DNA from: Actinomycetes bacterium
GTDB lineage: Bacteria; Actinomycetota; Acidimicrobiia; Acidimicrobiales; Palsa-688
Assembly (NCBI GenBank): GCA_021787365.1
Contig: JAJYMB010000061.1
Coordinates: forward strand, 45,918 to 109,917
DNA length: 64,000 nt
Reading direction: 5' to 3'
Positions 18,102-27,199 of the stretch are shown piece after piece. Under the pieces are notes generated by a model that had not been told where the DNA came from, searched no databases, and was given only the letters and a program-made list of their open reading frames with translations. Position 1 is the stretch's first letter. Each line of letters opens with the position of its first letter. A program made the translations under genes and the position numbers.

Positions 18102-19499
18102 ATGAGACAATCCCACCACCCCAAGCACAGCCCGGGGAACCCCAGGCCTGTGACCCGCACCGCCGGGGCAGCCCTTTTGGCCACCGCGGCGGCTTCCCTC
18201 GGCATGGGTGCGGTCGGGCTAGCACCCGCGAGCGCCACCAGCCGTAACGTCGCACGCGCCCACAGCGTAGCCAAGGTCCCCATCACGCTCTGGACGCTCA
18301 CTTCCAACACCAATGAGCAAAAGGCCGAAACTGCAGCGATCAACGACTTCAACAAGAGCTACCCGGGCGGCGACGTGCAGGTGGACTACGTCGAGAACAC
18401 CGCTTACAAGACCAAGATCGCCGTCGCCATGTCGGCCCACCACCCTCCCACTGTGTTTTGGACCTGGGGCGGGAGGATCTTCGACGCCTGGGCGCAAGCG
18501 CACCAGGTCACGCCGATCACCTCCCAGCTCAACAGCGACCCAGCCTGGAAAAACGCCTACCTGAAAGGAGCCTGGCCCCTCATATCCTACAAGGGCCAGA
18601 TCTACGGCGTCCCCGCTAGCGGCCCGGGGATCGAGCTCATGTTTGCTAACCAAGCTGTCCTCGACAAGGCCGGGGTGCGATCAGTCCCCACGACCTGGGG
18701 GCAGTTCATGCACTCCGCCGCCGCGGTGAAGAAGACGGGGGCCTTCCCTATTTCCCTGGCCGGCGCCACCGAGTGGCCCGAGATGATCTGGCTCCAGTAC
18801 CTCACCCTTCGCTACGGGGGCCCCCAGGTCTTCAACAACATCGCCGCCGGCAAGCCCAACGCCTGGGACAACCCGGCTTTCTTGAAGGCTGCCGAAGCCG
18901 TCCAGATGCTGGCCAAGGACGGCTATTTCGAGACCGGCTACTCGGCCGTCCACTGGAGCTCCGGCCAGACCGACGAGCTCATGGCAGCCGGCAAAGCCGC
19001 TTTCCAGGCCATGGGCGATTGGGACTACGGCTCGATGCTCAACGTGGCGCCAAAGTTTGCCAAGTCCCCTGACTACAAGTTCGCCACCTTCCCCACCGTG
19101 CCAGGAGGCCTGGCCAACAAGGCCGTCGTAGGGGAGCCTGCCGCCTACTTCGCCATCGCCAGCGACGCCACGCCTGCGCAGAAGAAGGAGGCGGTCGCTT
19201 TCTTGAAGGACGCGACGACCTCGCGGGCGTGGAACGTCAACTACCTAGAAGCGTTCGGCAACACCCCAGAGGACGTCAACTATGCAACTGACCTGCTCCA
19301 CTACACCGGCGGCAAGGAGAACCTCACCTTCTTCCGCATGGCCCAGCACGCCACGTACCTCCAAGACTACTGGGACCAAAACCTCCCGTCCGCGGTGGTG
19401 ACGCCTATGCTCACCGACATCGGGGAACTGTTCGACCTGAGCATGACCCCCCAGAAGTTCGTCCAGGACATGGACGCCCTTTTAGCCAAGAACGGTTAG
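18102..19499 (+). CDS. Sugar ABC transporter solute-binding protein (family 1)
   Basis: A 465-aa extracellular binding protein for an oligosaccharide importer. It has a Sec signal (RTAGAALLATAAASLGMGAVG) with likely cleavage after an Ala-rich stretch near residue 45. The mature protein starts VPITLWTLTSNTNEQKAE, typical of family 1 binding proteins such as XypA/MalE. There is no lipobox cysteine, which is unusual for a Gram-positive importer. A strong GGAGGAG ribosome site precedes the ATG. The permeases follow after a hairpin. Xylo-oligosaccharides are the likely ligand given the neighbours. Confidence 0.88.
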   Translation: MRQSHHPKHSPGNPRPVTRTAGAALLATAAASLGMGAVGLAPASATSRNVARAHSVAKVPITLWTLTSNTNEQKAETAAINDFNKSYPGGDVQVDYVENTAYKTKIAVAMSAHHPPTVFWTWGGRIFDAWAQAHQVTPITSQLNSDPAWKNAYLKGAWPLISYKGQIYGVPASGPGIELMFANQAVLDKAGVRSVPTTWGQFMHSAAAVKKTGAFPISLAGATEWPEMIWLQYLTLRYGGPQVFNNIAAGKPNAWDNPAFLKAAEAVQMLAKDGYFETGYSAVHWSSGQTDELMAAGKAAFQAMGDWDYGSMLNVAPKFAKSPDYKFATFPTVPGGLANKAVVGEPAAYFAIASDATPAQKKEAVAFLKDATTSRAWNVNYLEAFGNTPEDVNYATDLLHYTGGKENLTFFRMAQHATYLQDYWDQNLPSAVVTPMLTDIGELFDLSMTPQKFVQDMDALLAKNG

Positions 19500-19536
19500 C
19501 CGAGAGCACCTGGCTCCTTGGCTGGCAAAAAGCTCC

Positions 19537-19565
19537 TGCCCGGACGCTTTGTTGGCGCCCGGGCA
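19537..19565 (+). terminator. Intercistronic stem-loop between binding protein and permease genes
   Basis: A stem of 7 pairs (TGCCCGG with CCGGGCA), one mismatch and 3 more pairs (CGC with GCG) encloses a 7-base loop. It has no U-run. Such hairpins after binding-protein genes usually give partial termination or protect the upstream mRNA, so the binding protein is made in excess of the permeases. Confidence 0.55.
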
Positions 19566-19602
19566 AGCTTTACACTCGGGGATCTGGAGGGGAGATGGTC
19601 CG

Positions 19603-20517
19603 ATGATGGGTAGGGTGGTGCTCCGCCGGCCTCGCGTCACGTGGTGGGCAGTGTGGTTCATGGCGCCGGCGTGCGTCCTTTTTGCGGCCCTCGTGCTCGT
19701 GCCGGTCGTCGTCGCCGTGTGGCTCTCCTTCGTTCGCTGGAACGGCGTCGGCGCCACGCACTTCGTCGGCTTGTCCAACTGGTCGCAGCTCTTCAGCGAC
19801 GCGACTGCCGGCGCGTCCCTCGAGCGGACGGGCATCCTCCTCGGGGCGTCGTGGGTCGTCCAGGAGCCCATCGCGATCGCCCTCGGCATCTATATAGCCG
19901 GCCGCCAGCGCCACCGGGCGGTCCTCTCGGCCATCTATTTCCTGCCTTTGCTCATCTCCGGAGCGGGCATCGGCATCATGTGGCAAAACATCCTCTCGCC
20001 GATCGGCGGCGGGGTGCAGTACGTGGGAGCGCACGTGAGCCTCCTCGGGTTCCTCAACAAGGACTGGCTCGGAAACCCCAACCTCGTGCTCGGCACTGTC
20101 GTCGTGCTGGTGGCCTGGGAGTTCATACCGTTCCACACGCTGCTCTACCAGGCCGGCACCCGGGGGATACCGAGCGTCCTTTACGAGGCCGCCGCCCTGG
20201 ACGGCATCACGCCCCTGCAACGGATCCGCTACATCACCCTGCCCATGCTACGCAACACCATCGTGACGTCGTCGACGCTCAACATCGTCGGTTCGCTCAC
20301 GATCTTCGACGTCATCTACACCCTCACCCAAGGTGGCCCCGGCGAGAGCACCAGGGTCTTTGCCCTGGACCAGTACATCGTGGGCTTCAACGAGATGGAC
20401 TTCGGCTACGGGAGCGCGCTGGCGGTGGCGCTCGGCATCATGGGCATCGCCATATCGCTTGTCATAATCAAGGTGACCGGCTTTGGCCGGATGCGGAGCC
20501 AGGCAGAAGGGATATGA
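19603..20517 (+). CDS. Sugar ABC transporter permease (MalF-type)
   Basis: A 304-aa inner-membrane subunit with six hydrophobic segments. The EAA loop that contacts the ATPase is seen in YEAAALDGITPLQRIRYITLPML near residue 185. I chose the ATG at 19603, which is followed directly by a second ATG, because GGAGGGGAG lies about 10 bases before it; a longer upstream reading has no ribosome site. The stop overlaps the next permease start as ATGA. No ATPase is encoded here, so the system probably uses a shared MsmK/UgpC-type ATPase from elsewhere. Confidence 0.9.
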   Translation: MMGRVVLRRPRVTWWAVWFMAPACVLFAALVLVPVVVAVWLSFVRWNGVGATHFVGLSNWSQLFSDATAGASLERTGILLGASWVVQEPIAIALGIYIAGRQRHRAVLSAIYFLPLLISGAGIGIMWQNILSPIGGGVQYVGAHVSLLGFLNKDWLGNPNLVLGTVVVLVAWEFIPFHTLLYQAGTRGIPSVLYEAAALDGITPLQRIRYITLPMLRNTIVTSSTLNIVGSLTIFDVIYTLTQGGPGESTRVFALDQYIVGFNEMDFGYGSALAVALGIMGIAISLVIIKVTGFGRMRSQAEGI

Positions 20518-21449
20518 GGACGGCCAGCGCGCCAAGTGCCCTGCGCCAACCCGGCGCGAGAGCCGATCGCTCGAGCGAAGCCATGGGAGGCGCACGCCGG
20601 GCTCGTTTGGGGAGACCCTTCCTTTTGGGCGGGCGCACGGCTCGTCGCGTGCTCGGCTTGCTGCTGGCGCTCTTGTGGCTCGTGTTCGCGGCCGCGCCCA
20701 TTTACTACATGCTGATCGTGAGTTTCGAGCCCCAGAGCAGCTACTTGAACAGCAATCCGTGGTTCCCGACGGCGGGCGTCACCGCGGCCAACTACAGCGC
20801 CGTTTTTGCCAGCGGTTTCGGCCGGTACCTGCTGAACAGCGTGATCACCACACTTGGTACCACGGTCCTGGCCGTCACTGTGAGCCTGCTCGCCGCCCAT
20901 GTGATCGTGCGCCGGACGCGAGGCATAACAGCCGTCATATTCCGCGTGTTCCTCGTGGGCCTCGCCGTGCCGATACAGGCCCTGATCATCCCTCTCTACG
21001 TCGAGATCCTGCGGCTACACCTCTACAACACGTTGTTCGCGCTGATCATACCGCTGGCTGCATTCGCGATCCCCCTCACCGTGCTCATCCTCGTCAACTT
21101 CCTGCGAGATGTCCCGCGGGAACTGATCGACGCCGTGCAGATCGACGGCGCCGGCCCCGTCCGCCAGCTCACTTCGCTCGTCATCCCGGTCGCCAAACCC
21201 GCTATCACGACGGTGGCCATCTACGACGCCCTCACCGCCTGGAACAACTTCTTGTTCCCGCTCATCTTCACCCAAAGCAGCAACGTCGCGGTGCTACCGC
21301 TCGCCATATTCAATTTCTCAGGCCGGTACCTGATCGACATCCCAGCCATCATGGCCGCGGTGTTCTTGTCGGTCGCCCCCCTGTTCGTAATCTACATAGG
21401 TGCCCGACGGCAAATAATAGGTGGGCTAACCGCGGGTTTCTCTCGGTAA
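20514..21449 (+). CDS. Sugar ABC transporter permease (MalG-type)
   Basis: A 311-aa inner-membrane subunit. The first 40 residues are Arg/Ala-rich and cytoplasmic, then six membrane segments follow. The EAA-loop equivalent is RELIDAVQIDGAGPVRQLTSLVIP near residue 205. Its ATG overlaps the previous stop by 4 bases, so the two permeases are translationally coupled. It completes the importer with the binding protein at 18102. The end converges on the ThuA-like gene. Confidence 0.9.
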   Translation: MRTASAPSALRQPGARADRSSEAMGGARRARLGRPFLLGGRTARRVLGLLLALLWLVFAAAPIYYMLIVSFEPQSSYLNSNPWFPTAGVTAANYSAVFASGFGRYLLNSVITTLGTTVLAVTVSLLAAHVIVRRTRGITAVIFRVFLVGLAVPIQALIIPLYVEILRLHLYNTLFALIIPLAAFAIPLTVLILVNFLRDVPRELIDAVQIDGAGPVRQLTSLVIPVAKPAITTVAIYDALTAWNNFLFPLIFTQSSNVAVLPLAIFNFSGRYLIDIPAIMAAVFLSVAPLFVIYIGARRQIIGGLTAGFSR

Positions 21450-21486
21450 CCCGCTTACTGGTTGCTCGCCGCACCGGCTGGCGAGC

Positions 21487-22209
21487 TCAGGGCAACGGCC
21501 CGCCACGCGCTACGGCCGCAACCCACGGCACCGACCCTCGGCGGCTCGCCCAGAGGAGGCCCCTTTCTATTATCGTGCGAACTTCTGGCACCTCCAGGTC
21601 GGCGACGCGATGGCCTACCGTACAGACGAACACTTTGCCCTTGCCCCACGCCCTCGTCCAGACGGCGGGGACGGCGAACGAGCGGCTCCAAGCAGCCCCC
21701 TCACAAGGCGCGAAGCGAGTGGTGGCGAGCACGTCGTCCAGGGGGTCGGTGAGCACCCAGTACTGCTCCGTGTGGAGGGAAAACCGGCCTAGGCCCCGCA
21801 CGATCTCGTGGCCCGCCTGCTCGGGGACTACCTCAACTTCGTAGTCCACGAAGTTGGCTGGGTGGGCGACGAACTGCCCGCCCGTCAGTTGCAAGTAACC
21901 TGGGCTGTCCCGGAAGCTGTCGACGATGCCACCGTGCCAACCAGCGAACCCTGTGCCGCGCTTGACGCTCTGGTCCAAGGCCTCGAGCTGTGGCCTGCTC
22001 AACTGGCCCATGGTCCAACACTGCACGATGAGGTCGGCCTCGCGCATGGTCGCCTCGTCGCAGTAAGCGTCCAGCGTGTCGGAGAACACCACGTCGAAGC
22101 CGCGGTCTTTCAAGAACGGGGCGAAGAGCTCGGTGGCTGCGACGGGGGCGTGGCCCTCCCACCCGCCGCGGACGACGAGCGCCCGGAGTTGAGCTTTGTC
22201 GTTTTCCAT
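21487..22209 (-). CDS. ThuA-like domain protein
   Basis: A 240-aa protein with a class I glutamine-amidotransferase-like fold of the ThuA type. The diagnostic features are ALVVRGGWEGHAPV at the start, DLIVQCWTMGQLS near residue 60 and GTGFAGWHGGIVDSF near residue 85. ThuA proteins sit in trehalose and other sugar-utilisation loci and are implicated in sugar oxidation, but the reaction is not firmly established. It lies 18 bases after xylA on the same strand and so is probably co-transcribed with it. Confidence 0.85.
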   Translation of the reverse strand: MENDKAQLRALVVRGGWEGHAPVAATELFAPFLKDRGFDVVFSDTLDAYCDEATMREADLIVQCWTMGQLSRPQLEALDQSVKRGTGFAGWHGGIVDSFRDSPGYLQLTGGQFVAHPANFVDYEVEVVPEQAGHEIVRGLGRFSLHTEQYWVLTDPLDDVLATTRFAPCEGAAWSRSFAVPAVWTRAWGKGKVFVCTVGHRVADLEVPEVRTIIERGLLWASRRGSVPWVAAVARGGPLP

Positions 22210-22227
22210 CTAGCGAACCCATCTACC

Positions 22228-23415
22228 TCAGCGGACGCCCATGATGTGCTCCAGCGCCAGCTGGTCGAGGCGTTCGATGTTGACCTCGCGCGCGCCGGAG
22301 GCGGAGGGGTCGAAGCCCTCGTAGGCGCTCCTGTCGGCGAGGAACTGCTCCAATGTCTCGCCGGGCGCGAGCGTGGGCTGCGCGAGCGACGGCCAGCCGG
22401 CGGCTTCCATCGCCTCTTTCACCTCTGGGTCGGCCCGGAAGGCCTTGGCCTTGTCCCGGAGGATCAGGTAGTTGCGCATGCAGCCGGCGGCCGACACCCA
22501 CACGCCCTGCATCCCTTCAGAGCGTGGCGGCTTGAAGTCGAAGTGGCGCGGCCCGTCGTAGCCGGCGACTTCGAGCAGGTCGACCAGGAAAAACGCCTGC
22601 TTCAAGTCCGCACCGGCAAAGCGCAGGTCCTGGTCGTAGCGAGGGCCGTGCTGGCCGTTCAAGTCGATGTGGAAGAGCTTGCCCGCCCACAGGGCCTGGG
22701 CGCAGCCGTGCACCATGTTGAGGCAGGCCATCGTCTCGTGGCCGATCTCAGGGTTGAGGCCGACCATGTCGGGGTGCTCGAGGCGGTAGATGAAAGCGAG
22801 GGCGTGGCCGATCGAGGGAAGCAAGATATCGCCCCTAGGCTCGTTGGGCTTGGGCTCGATGGCAAAGCGGATGCGGTAGCCCTTTTCGAGCACGTACTCG
22901 CAGAGCAGGTCTACGCCTTCCTTGTACCGGTCGAGCGCGACCCGCACGTCCTTGGCCGCGTCCGACTCGGAGCCCTCCCGGCCGCCCCACATGACAAAGG
23001 TCGAAGCGCCCAGTTCCGCTGCCAGGTCGAGGTTGCGCATGGTCTTGCGGAGCGCGTAGCGCCTGACCGAGCGGTCGTTGGCAGTAAAGGCGCCCTCTTT
23101 GAACACCGGGTGAGAAAACAGGTTGGTCGTGACCATCGGCACCGTGATGCCGGTCTCGTCGAGCGCAGAGCGGAAGCGCTTGAGAGTGGCTTCCCGGGAG
23201 GCCTCGCCCGCGGGGTCCCCGGACGCGAAGCCGAAGAGGTCGTCGTCGTGGAAAGTGACCCCCCAAGCCCCGAGGTCGGCCAAGCGGTGCACGGCCTCCA
23301 CAGGGTCTAGGACGGGCCGGGTCGGGTCCCCGAAGAGATCCTTGCCGGCCCAGCCGACGGTCCACAGCCCGAAACTGAAGTGGTCGTCCTTGGTGGGGAC
23401 GTAGCGGTCGCTCAT
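22228..23415 (-). CDS. xylA: Xylose isomerase
   Basis: A 395-aa class I (actinobacterial-length) enzyme converting D-xylose to D-xylulose in the cytoplasm. Catalytic residues are recognisable: His and Asp in [13 protein letters not shown], Glu in MWGGREGSE, the metal-binding Glu/His segment [13 protein letters not shown], and Asp residues in [19 protein letters not shown]. The product feeds XylB at 12.4 kb. It is divergent from the secreted GH30 enzyme across a 131-base gap. Confidence 0.95.
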   Translation of the reverse strand: MSDRYVPTKDDHFSFGLWTVGWAGKDLFGDPTRPVLDPVEAVHRLADLGAWGVTFHDDDLFGFASGDPAGEASREATLKRFRSALDETGITVPMVTTNLFSHPVFKEGAFTANDRSVRRYALRKTMRNLDLAAELGASTFVMWGGREGSESDAAKDVRVALDRYKEGVDLLCEYVLEKGYRIRFAIEPKPNEPRGDILLPSIGHALAFIYRLEHPDMVGLNPEIGHETMACLNMVHGCAQALWAGKLFHIDLNGQHGPRYDQDLRFAGADLKQAFFLVDLLEVAGYDGPRHFDFKPPRSEGMQGVWVSAAGCMRNYLILRDKAKAFRADPEVKEAMEAAGWPSLAQPTLAPGETLEQFLADRSAYEGFDPSASGAREVNIERLDQLALEHIMGVR

Positions 23416-23478
23416 GTGAACCTCCTGTTTCGTGAACGTGCGCCCAGCCTACTCCCGCGCTAAGGTGGGGACCGAACT

Positions 23479-23489
23479 CGCAACTTTCG
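23479..23489. promoter_or_regulatory. Weak operator-like site between xylA and GH30
   Basis: CGCAACTTTCG matches 9 of 11 positions of the CGAAAGTTTCG core at 16564. It lies in the short divergent gap between xylA and the GH30 gene, where control by the xylan-block LacI regulator would make sense. The left arm is degenerate, so this is a weak candidate. Confidence 0.25.
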
Positions 23490-23546
23490 CCGGTGGGGTG
23501 AATGTTGCGAGGCGGGGGAAGAACCTGGAAAGGGAGGACCAACAAC

Positions 23547-25040
23547 GTGCATGCGTCTACTCTCAAACTCCTACAGTCCCGCGCCACGAGGAGGTTGGCC
23601 AAGACAGCCTCCACTGTGGCCACCGTCGGCGTGCTAATTGCCACCACGGCTACCGTCGCAACGGCCAGCACCACTACGTCGAGTACCACAGGCCAAGTGA
23701 GCATCGGCACCACCACCTACCAGCAGATTGACGGCTTCGGCTTTGCCGACGCCTTCGGTCAGGTAGGCAATTTGGAGGCCGCGCCTGCCTCGGTGCAAAG
23801 CGCGGTCTTGAACCTGCTTTTCAACCCGAAGACCGGCGCCGGCTTGGACATAGTGCGTTTCGGGCTCGGTGCGAGCGCAGCAGATGGAGGGGCGGGCAAC
23901 CTCTCCGACCAGGAGTGGCTTGGCCAGCAGGCCGAAAAGTTCGGCGTGCACACCTTTTACGGCGATGCTTGGAGCGCCCCGGGCGAGTTCAAGACCAACG
24001 GGTCCCAGGACAACGGCGGCTACCTCTGCGGCGTACCGGGCGAAACCTGTGCCGCTGGGGACTTCCGCCAGGCCTACGCCGATTACCTGGCGGCCGAGGC
24101 GGCGGCGTTCGCTCATGCCGGCATGCCCCTAACAGCTGTCGATTTCGTCAACGAGCCGGAGATCGGGCCGGGCTACGCGTCCATGCTCATGACGCCGGCT
24201 CAGGCGGCAGACTTCGTGCCCTACCTCGGGCGCGCGCTCCGATCTGCCGGGCTGAAGACGACGGTCGCCTGCTGCGACGCAGAAGGCTGGGCCAACTCGA
24301 CTGGTTTTGACGGGGCCCAGGCCTATACCCAGGCCGTCCTGTCCAACCCGCAGTCCGCCCGGTACATAGGCCTCATCACGAGCCACGGCTACACGTCGGC
24401 ACCGACGTTCCCCCTTACCAACGAGCGCCCGGTATGGGAGACGGAGTGGGCCACGTTCGAAAAATGGGACCCGGCGTGGAACGACGGGACCGACGCCTCG
24501 GGCCTCAGCTGGGCCGACCGGATCTATACCGCGCTGACGGCCGCCAACGTCGACGCCTTCTTGTACTGGTGGGGCACGACGACCTACAAGGAGAACGGCG
24601 ACAACGAGGGCCTCGTGATCCTCGGCACCCCGACCGACCCCACCGCCGGCACCTACCAGGCCTCCGGCAGGTTGTGGGCCTTCGCCGCTTTCAGCCGCTT
24701 TGTACGCCCGGGCTCGGTGCGCCTTGCAGCCACGAGCTCCGACCCCAACCTGGACGCTGTGGCCTTCCGCAACGGTCAGCAGACCGTGCTCGTCTTGGTC
24801 AACAACAACACCTCAAACGAGCAGGTGCAGGTCAGCCTGCCTCGCGAGGGCCCGTCGCTCCTCGCCACCTCGGCGGAGCCCTACCTGACCGACGCCACGG
24901 ACAACGGCACGGCCGAGCCGGCACTGCCCGTAACCAACGGGAGCTTCTCGGCGAACGTGCCCGCCGGTGCGGTAGTGAGCTACGTGATCGGTGGCGGAGC
25001 CGGAAACCAGCAAGCTGACCAGCGCGCCAGCCGGCGTTAG
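23547..25040 (+). CDS. Secreted GH30-family endoxylanase-like glycoside hydrolase
   Basis: A 497-aa secreted enzyme starting at GTG 23547, with GGGAGGACCAACAAC before it. A long signal peptide (basic n-region, then VATVGVLIATTATVATA) is followed by a Thr/Ser-rich linker. The catalytic barrel starts at QQIDGFGFADAFGQ. The acid/base Glu lies in DFVNEPEIG and the nucleophile Glu in VWETEWATF. A beta-rich side domain (about residues 400-485, FRNGQQTVLVLVNNNTS) matches the GH30 subfamilies that include glucuronoarabinoxylan xylanases. Its stop overlaps the convergent GH42 stop by 4 bases. Exact substrate specificity is inferred from context. Confidence 0.85.
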   Translation: MHASTLKLLQSRATRRLAKTASTVATVGVLIATTATVATASTTTSSTTGQVSIGTTTYQQIDGFGFADAFGQVGNLEAAPASVQSAVLNLLFNPKTGAGLDIVRFGLGASAADGGAGNLSDQEWLGQQAEKFGVHTFYGDAWSAPGEFKTNGSQDNGGYLCGVPGETCAAGDFRQAYADYLAAEAAAFAHAGMPLTAVDFVNEPEIGPGYASMLMTPAQAADFVPYLGRALRSAGLKTTVACCDAEGWANSTGFDGAQAYTQAVLSNPQSARYIGLITSHGYTSAPTFPLTNERPVWETEWATFEKWDPAWNDGTDASGLSWADRIYTALTAANVDAFLYWWGTTTYKENGDNEGLVILGTPTDPTAGTYQASGRLWAFAAFSRFVRPGSVRLAATSSDPNLDAVAFRNGQQTVLVLVNNNTSNEQVQVSLPREGPSLLATSAEPYLTDATDNGTAEPALPVTNGSFSANVPAGAVVSYVIGGGAGNQQADQRASRR

Positions 25041-27187
25041 GATCGGACGGCCTCCAGCAGCACCCGGCTTTCCCAGGCCCCGAGCCCGAGGGTTGGCCCC
25101 ACGTCGGCCTGCCTCGTGAGGTCCCACATGGCACCTGGAACGCGGGCTTCTGCGGAGGTAAAGCCGTGGTTGCCGACGAACCAGAGGGTGCCCCCGCCGG
25201 CGTGGGTTGCGCCAGTCACGCGGATCCCGGGCGGGAGCGGTGACCAGGGCGCGCTCAGCGGCGAGCGCCCACGTTCGGCCAGTGCCCAGGAGAGGAGCGA
25301 GGCGCAGCTAGCAGCGTCGGGCAGCGTGCCGAGCCAGCTGATGCGCCCCGCTCCGACAGGCTTCGTCACAAGAGCCGGGAACGAGCCGAGGAACGGGTGC
25401 TCGTAGTACCAGAGCGGCGTAGCCCCCTCGAACAGGAGGCAGTCCGCCCAGGACTCGGCGTGGGCCCCGGGCGGGAGCGTTGGGCTGGCGGCCCCGGTCC
25501 CGGAAGCGCCCGCCCCGGAGGCGCCCGCGGAGGCGGCGTCCAGAACGGCCGGTCGCAGAGCGACAGCGCTCGCCAGAGTGGTGTACTCCTGGTAGGAGAT
25601 CCCGGCCGGGCCGCGCAATGGGCCTGGTGCTCGGGACGTGCGAACACGGGCCCACTCGTCTGCGTAGCCCGTCCGGAACGTCATCACTAGGTGATGGCCA
25701 GCCTCCGCGTGCGCCACCAAGCGCTCGAGAAGGAGATCCGAGGCTATGTAAAGGGCTGGCACCACGAGGACGGCTGCCCCGTCCCAGTCCGAGTCCTCGA
25801 AAGCGATGCGGGCCTGGAGCCCAGCCTGCAACGCCCCGACGTACAGCCTGGCAAAAATGCGGTGGTAGGCCGAGGGGTCGGGCTTGGCGGTACCAGGCTC
25901 GGGGAAAGGAGGGGTCGCTCGGAGCGCCACCAGCGAGTCCCGGGAGCACAAGACGGCTATGTCGGCATGCGGTTCCATCCCTTCGAGGTCCGGGCCGAGC
26001 CGGCGTAGCTCCGCACCCAAGCCGGCCACCTCCGCGAAGACCCTGCCGGGCTCGAGGTCGTGCCCCAGCACCCCTCCGTAATAGGTCTCGGCCCCGTAGT
26101 GAAGCGAGTGCCAATGCCAGTAAGCGAGCAGCCCCGCGCCCCGGGACGCAAAGATATGCGCCATGGTGCGCAGCTGGCCCGGGTAGGGCGGGACATTGCA
26201 GGAAGAGGGGCCGATCGAACCGGCTTGCGCCTCGGTCACATAAAAGCGCGAACCCTTCTGGCCCCGAGCCGCATAGCCGGCGTCAGCCCGCCAGAGCGCC
26301 TGCCACGCGCCGAACGGCCCGGGATGAGTGGGGGGCACGAGGTCGCGCACCCCCTGCCCGGCTACAGGGAAACCGAGCGCGTCCTGCATGGCCACGTAGA
26401 TGTTTGTGGCGGCCCGGTCGAGGACCTCGGCGATGTCGTGCGGGTCGGACCACCGGCTGCCCCACCCGCTCACCGTGCAGTGCAAGATCTCTTTGTCCGC
26501 ACCGACCAGGGGACGCATCAGGTCTCGCTGCCAGGCCAGGAACTCCGTTGCCAGCCTCGCTTGGAAGCGCTCCCACTCGAGGGCGTAACCGGGGTTGGTA
26601 TTTCCGCCGGGGCCCCAGAGATCCTCCGGCGAGGACAACCGGTGGCTCCAATAGGTAAGGCCCCAGCGCTCGTTTACGCCCTCGACCCCACCCACGCGTT
26701 CCATCACCTCGGCCCGAAAGCGCGCCAGCACGTGCGGGTTGACGATCTCGGTCGCACCGATCTCGTTGTCGACCTGGAAGGCGATCACGCCCTCGCGGTG
26801 CCCGAACTCCGCCGCCATCGCCCGGAGCAACCTGCCGGCGTAGAACAGGTAAGCGGGAGCGGTAAAGTCCACGTTCTGCCGGGCGCCGTAGGCGACGGGC
26901 GTACCCTGGCGGCTCACCGCCATCACTTCGGGGTGCAGGCGGGACATCCAGGCCGGGATGGCGTAAGTCGGTGTGCCCACTATCACCTTGATGCCCGCTT
27001 CTGCCATGGCATCCACGACCCGGCGCAGCGCGGCAAAGCTGATCTCACCCGGCCTCGGCTCGTAGGAGGCCCAGGTCGACTCCCCGACGCGCACAACCGA
27101 AAAGTTGGCCCGCTTCATCAGCTCGATGTCAGCCCCGAGCCGCTCGTAGGGCATGTACTCGTGGTAGTAGCTCGCACCGAAAAGCAC
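25037..27187 (-). CDS. GH42 beta-galactosidase-type glycoside hydrolase
   Basis: A 716-aa enzyme with the GH42 opening MLFGASYYHEYMPYERLGADIELM. The acid/base Glu is in AFQVDNEIGATE near residue 145 and the nucleophile Glu in FYVTEAQAGSIG near residue 320. A trimerisation domain (about 390-600) and a short C-terminal beta domain follow. There is no signal peptide, so it acts inside the cell on imported galactosides or arabinosides; GH42 also includes alpha-L-arabinopyranosidases. The start is GTG 27187 with AGGAAG 8 bases before it. It lies 12 bases after the GH5 gene on the same strand. Confidence 0.9.
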   Translation of the reverse strand: MLFGASYYHEYMPYERLGADIELMKRANFSVVRVGESTWASYEPRPGEISFAALRRVVDAMAEAGIKVIVGTPTYAIPAWMSRLHPEVMAVSRQGTPVAYGARQNVDFTAPAYLFYAGRLLRAMAAEFGHREGVIAFQVDNEIGATEIVNPHVLARFRAEVMERVGGVEGVNERWGLTYWSHRLSSPEDLWGPGGNTNPGYALEWERFQARLATEFLAWQRDLMRPLVGADKEILHCTVSGWGSRWSDPHDIAEVLDRAATNIYVAMQDALGFPVAGQGVRDLVPPTHPGPFGAWQALWRADAGYAARGQKGSRFYVTEAQAGSIGPSSCNVPPYPGQLRTMAHIFASRGAGLLAYWHWHSLHYGAETYYGGVLGHDLEPGRVFAEVAGLGAELRRLGPDLEGMEPHADIAVLCSRDSLVALRATPPFPEPGTAKPDPSAYHRIFARLYVGALQAGLQARIAFEDSDWDGAAVLVVPALYIASDLLLERLVAHAEAGHHLVMTFRTGYADEWARVRTSRAPGPLRGPAGISYQEYTTLASAVALRPAVLDAASAGASGAGASGTGAASPTLPPGAHAESWADCLLFEGATPLWYYEHPFLGSFPALVTKPVGAGRISWLGTLPDAASCASLLSWALAERGRSPLSAPWSPLPPGIRVTGATHAGGGTLWFVGNHGFTSAEARVPGAMWDLTRQADVGPTLGLGAWESRVLLEAVRS

Positions 27188-27199
27188 TGGTGAAGCTTC

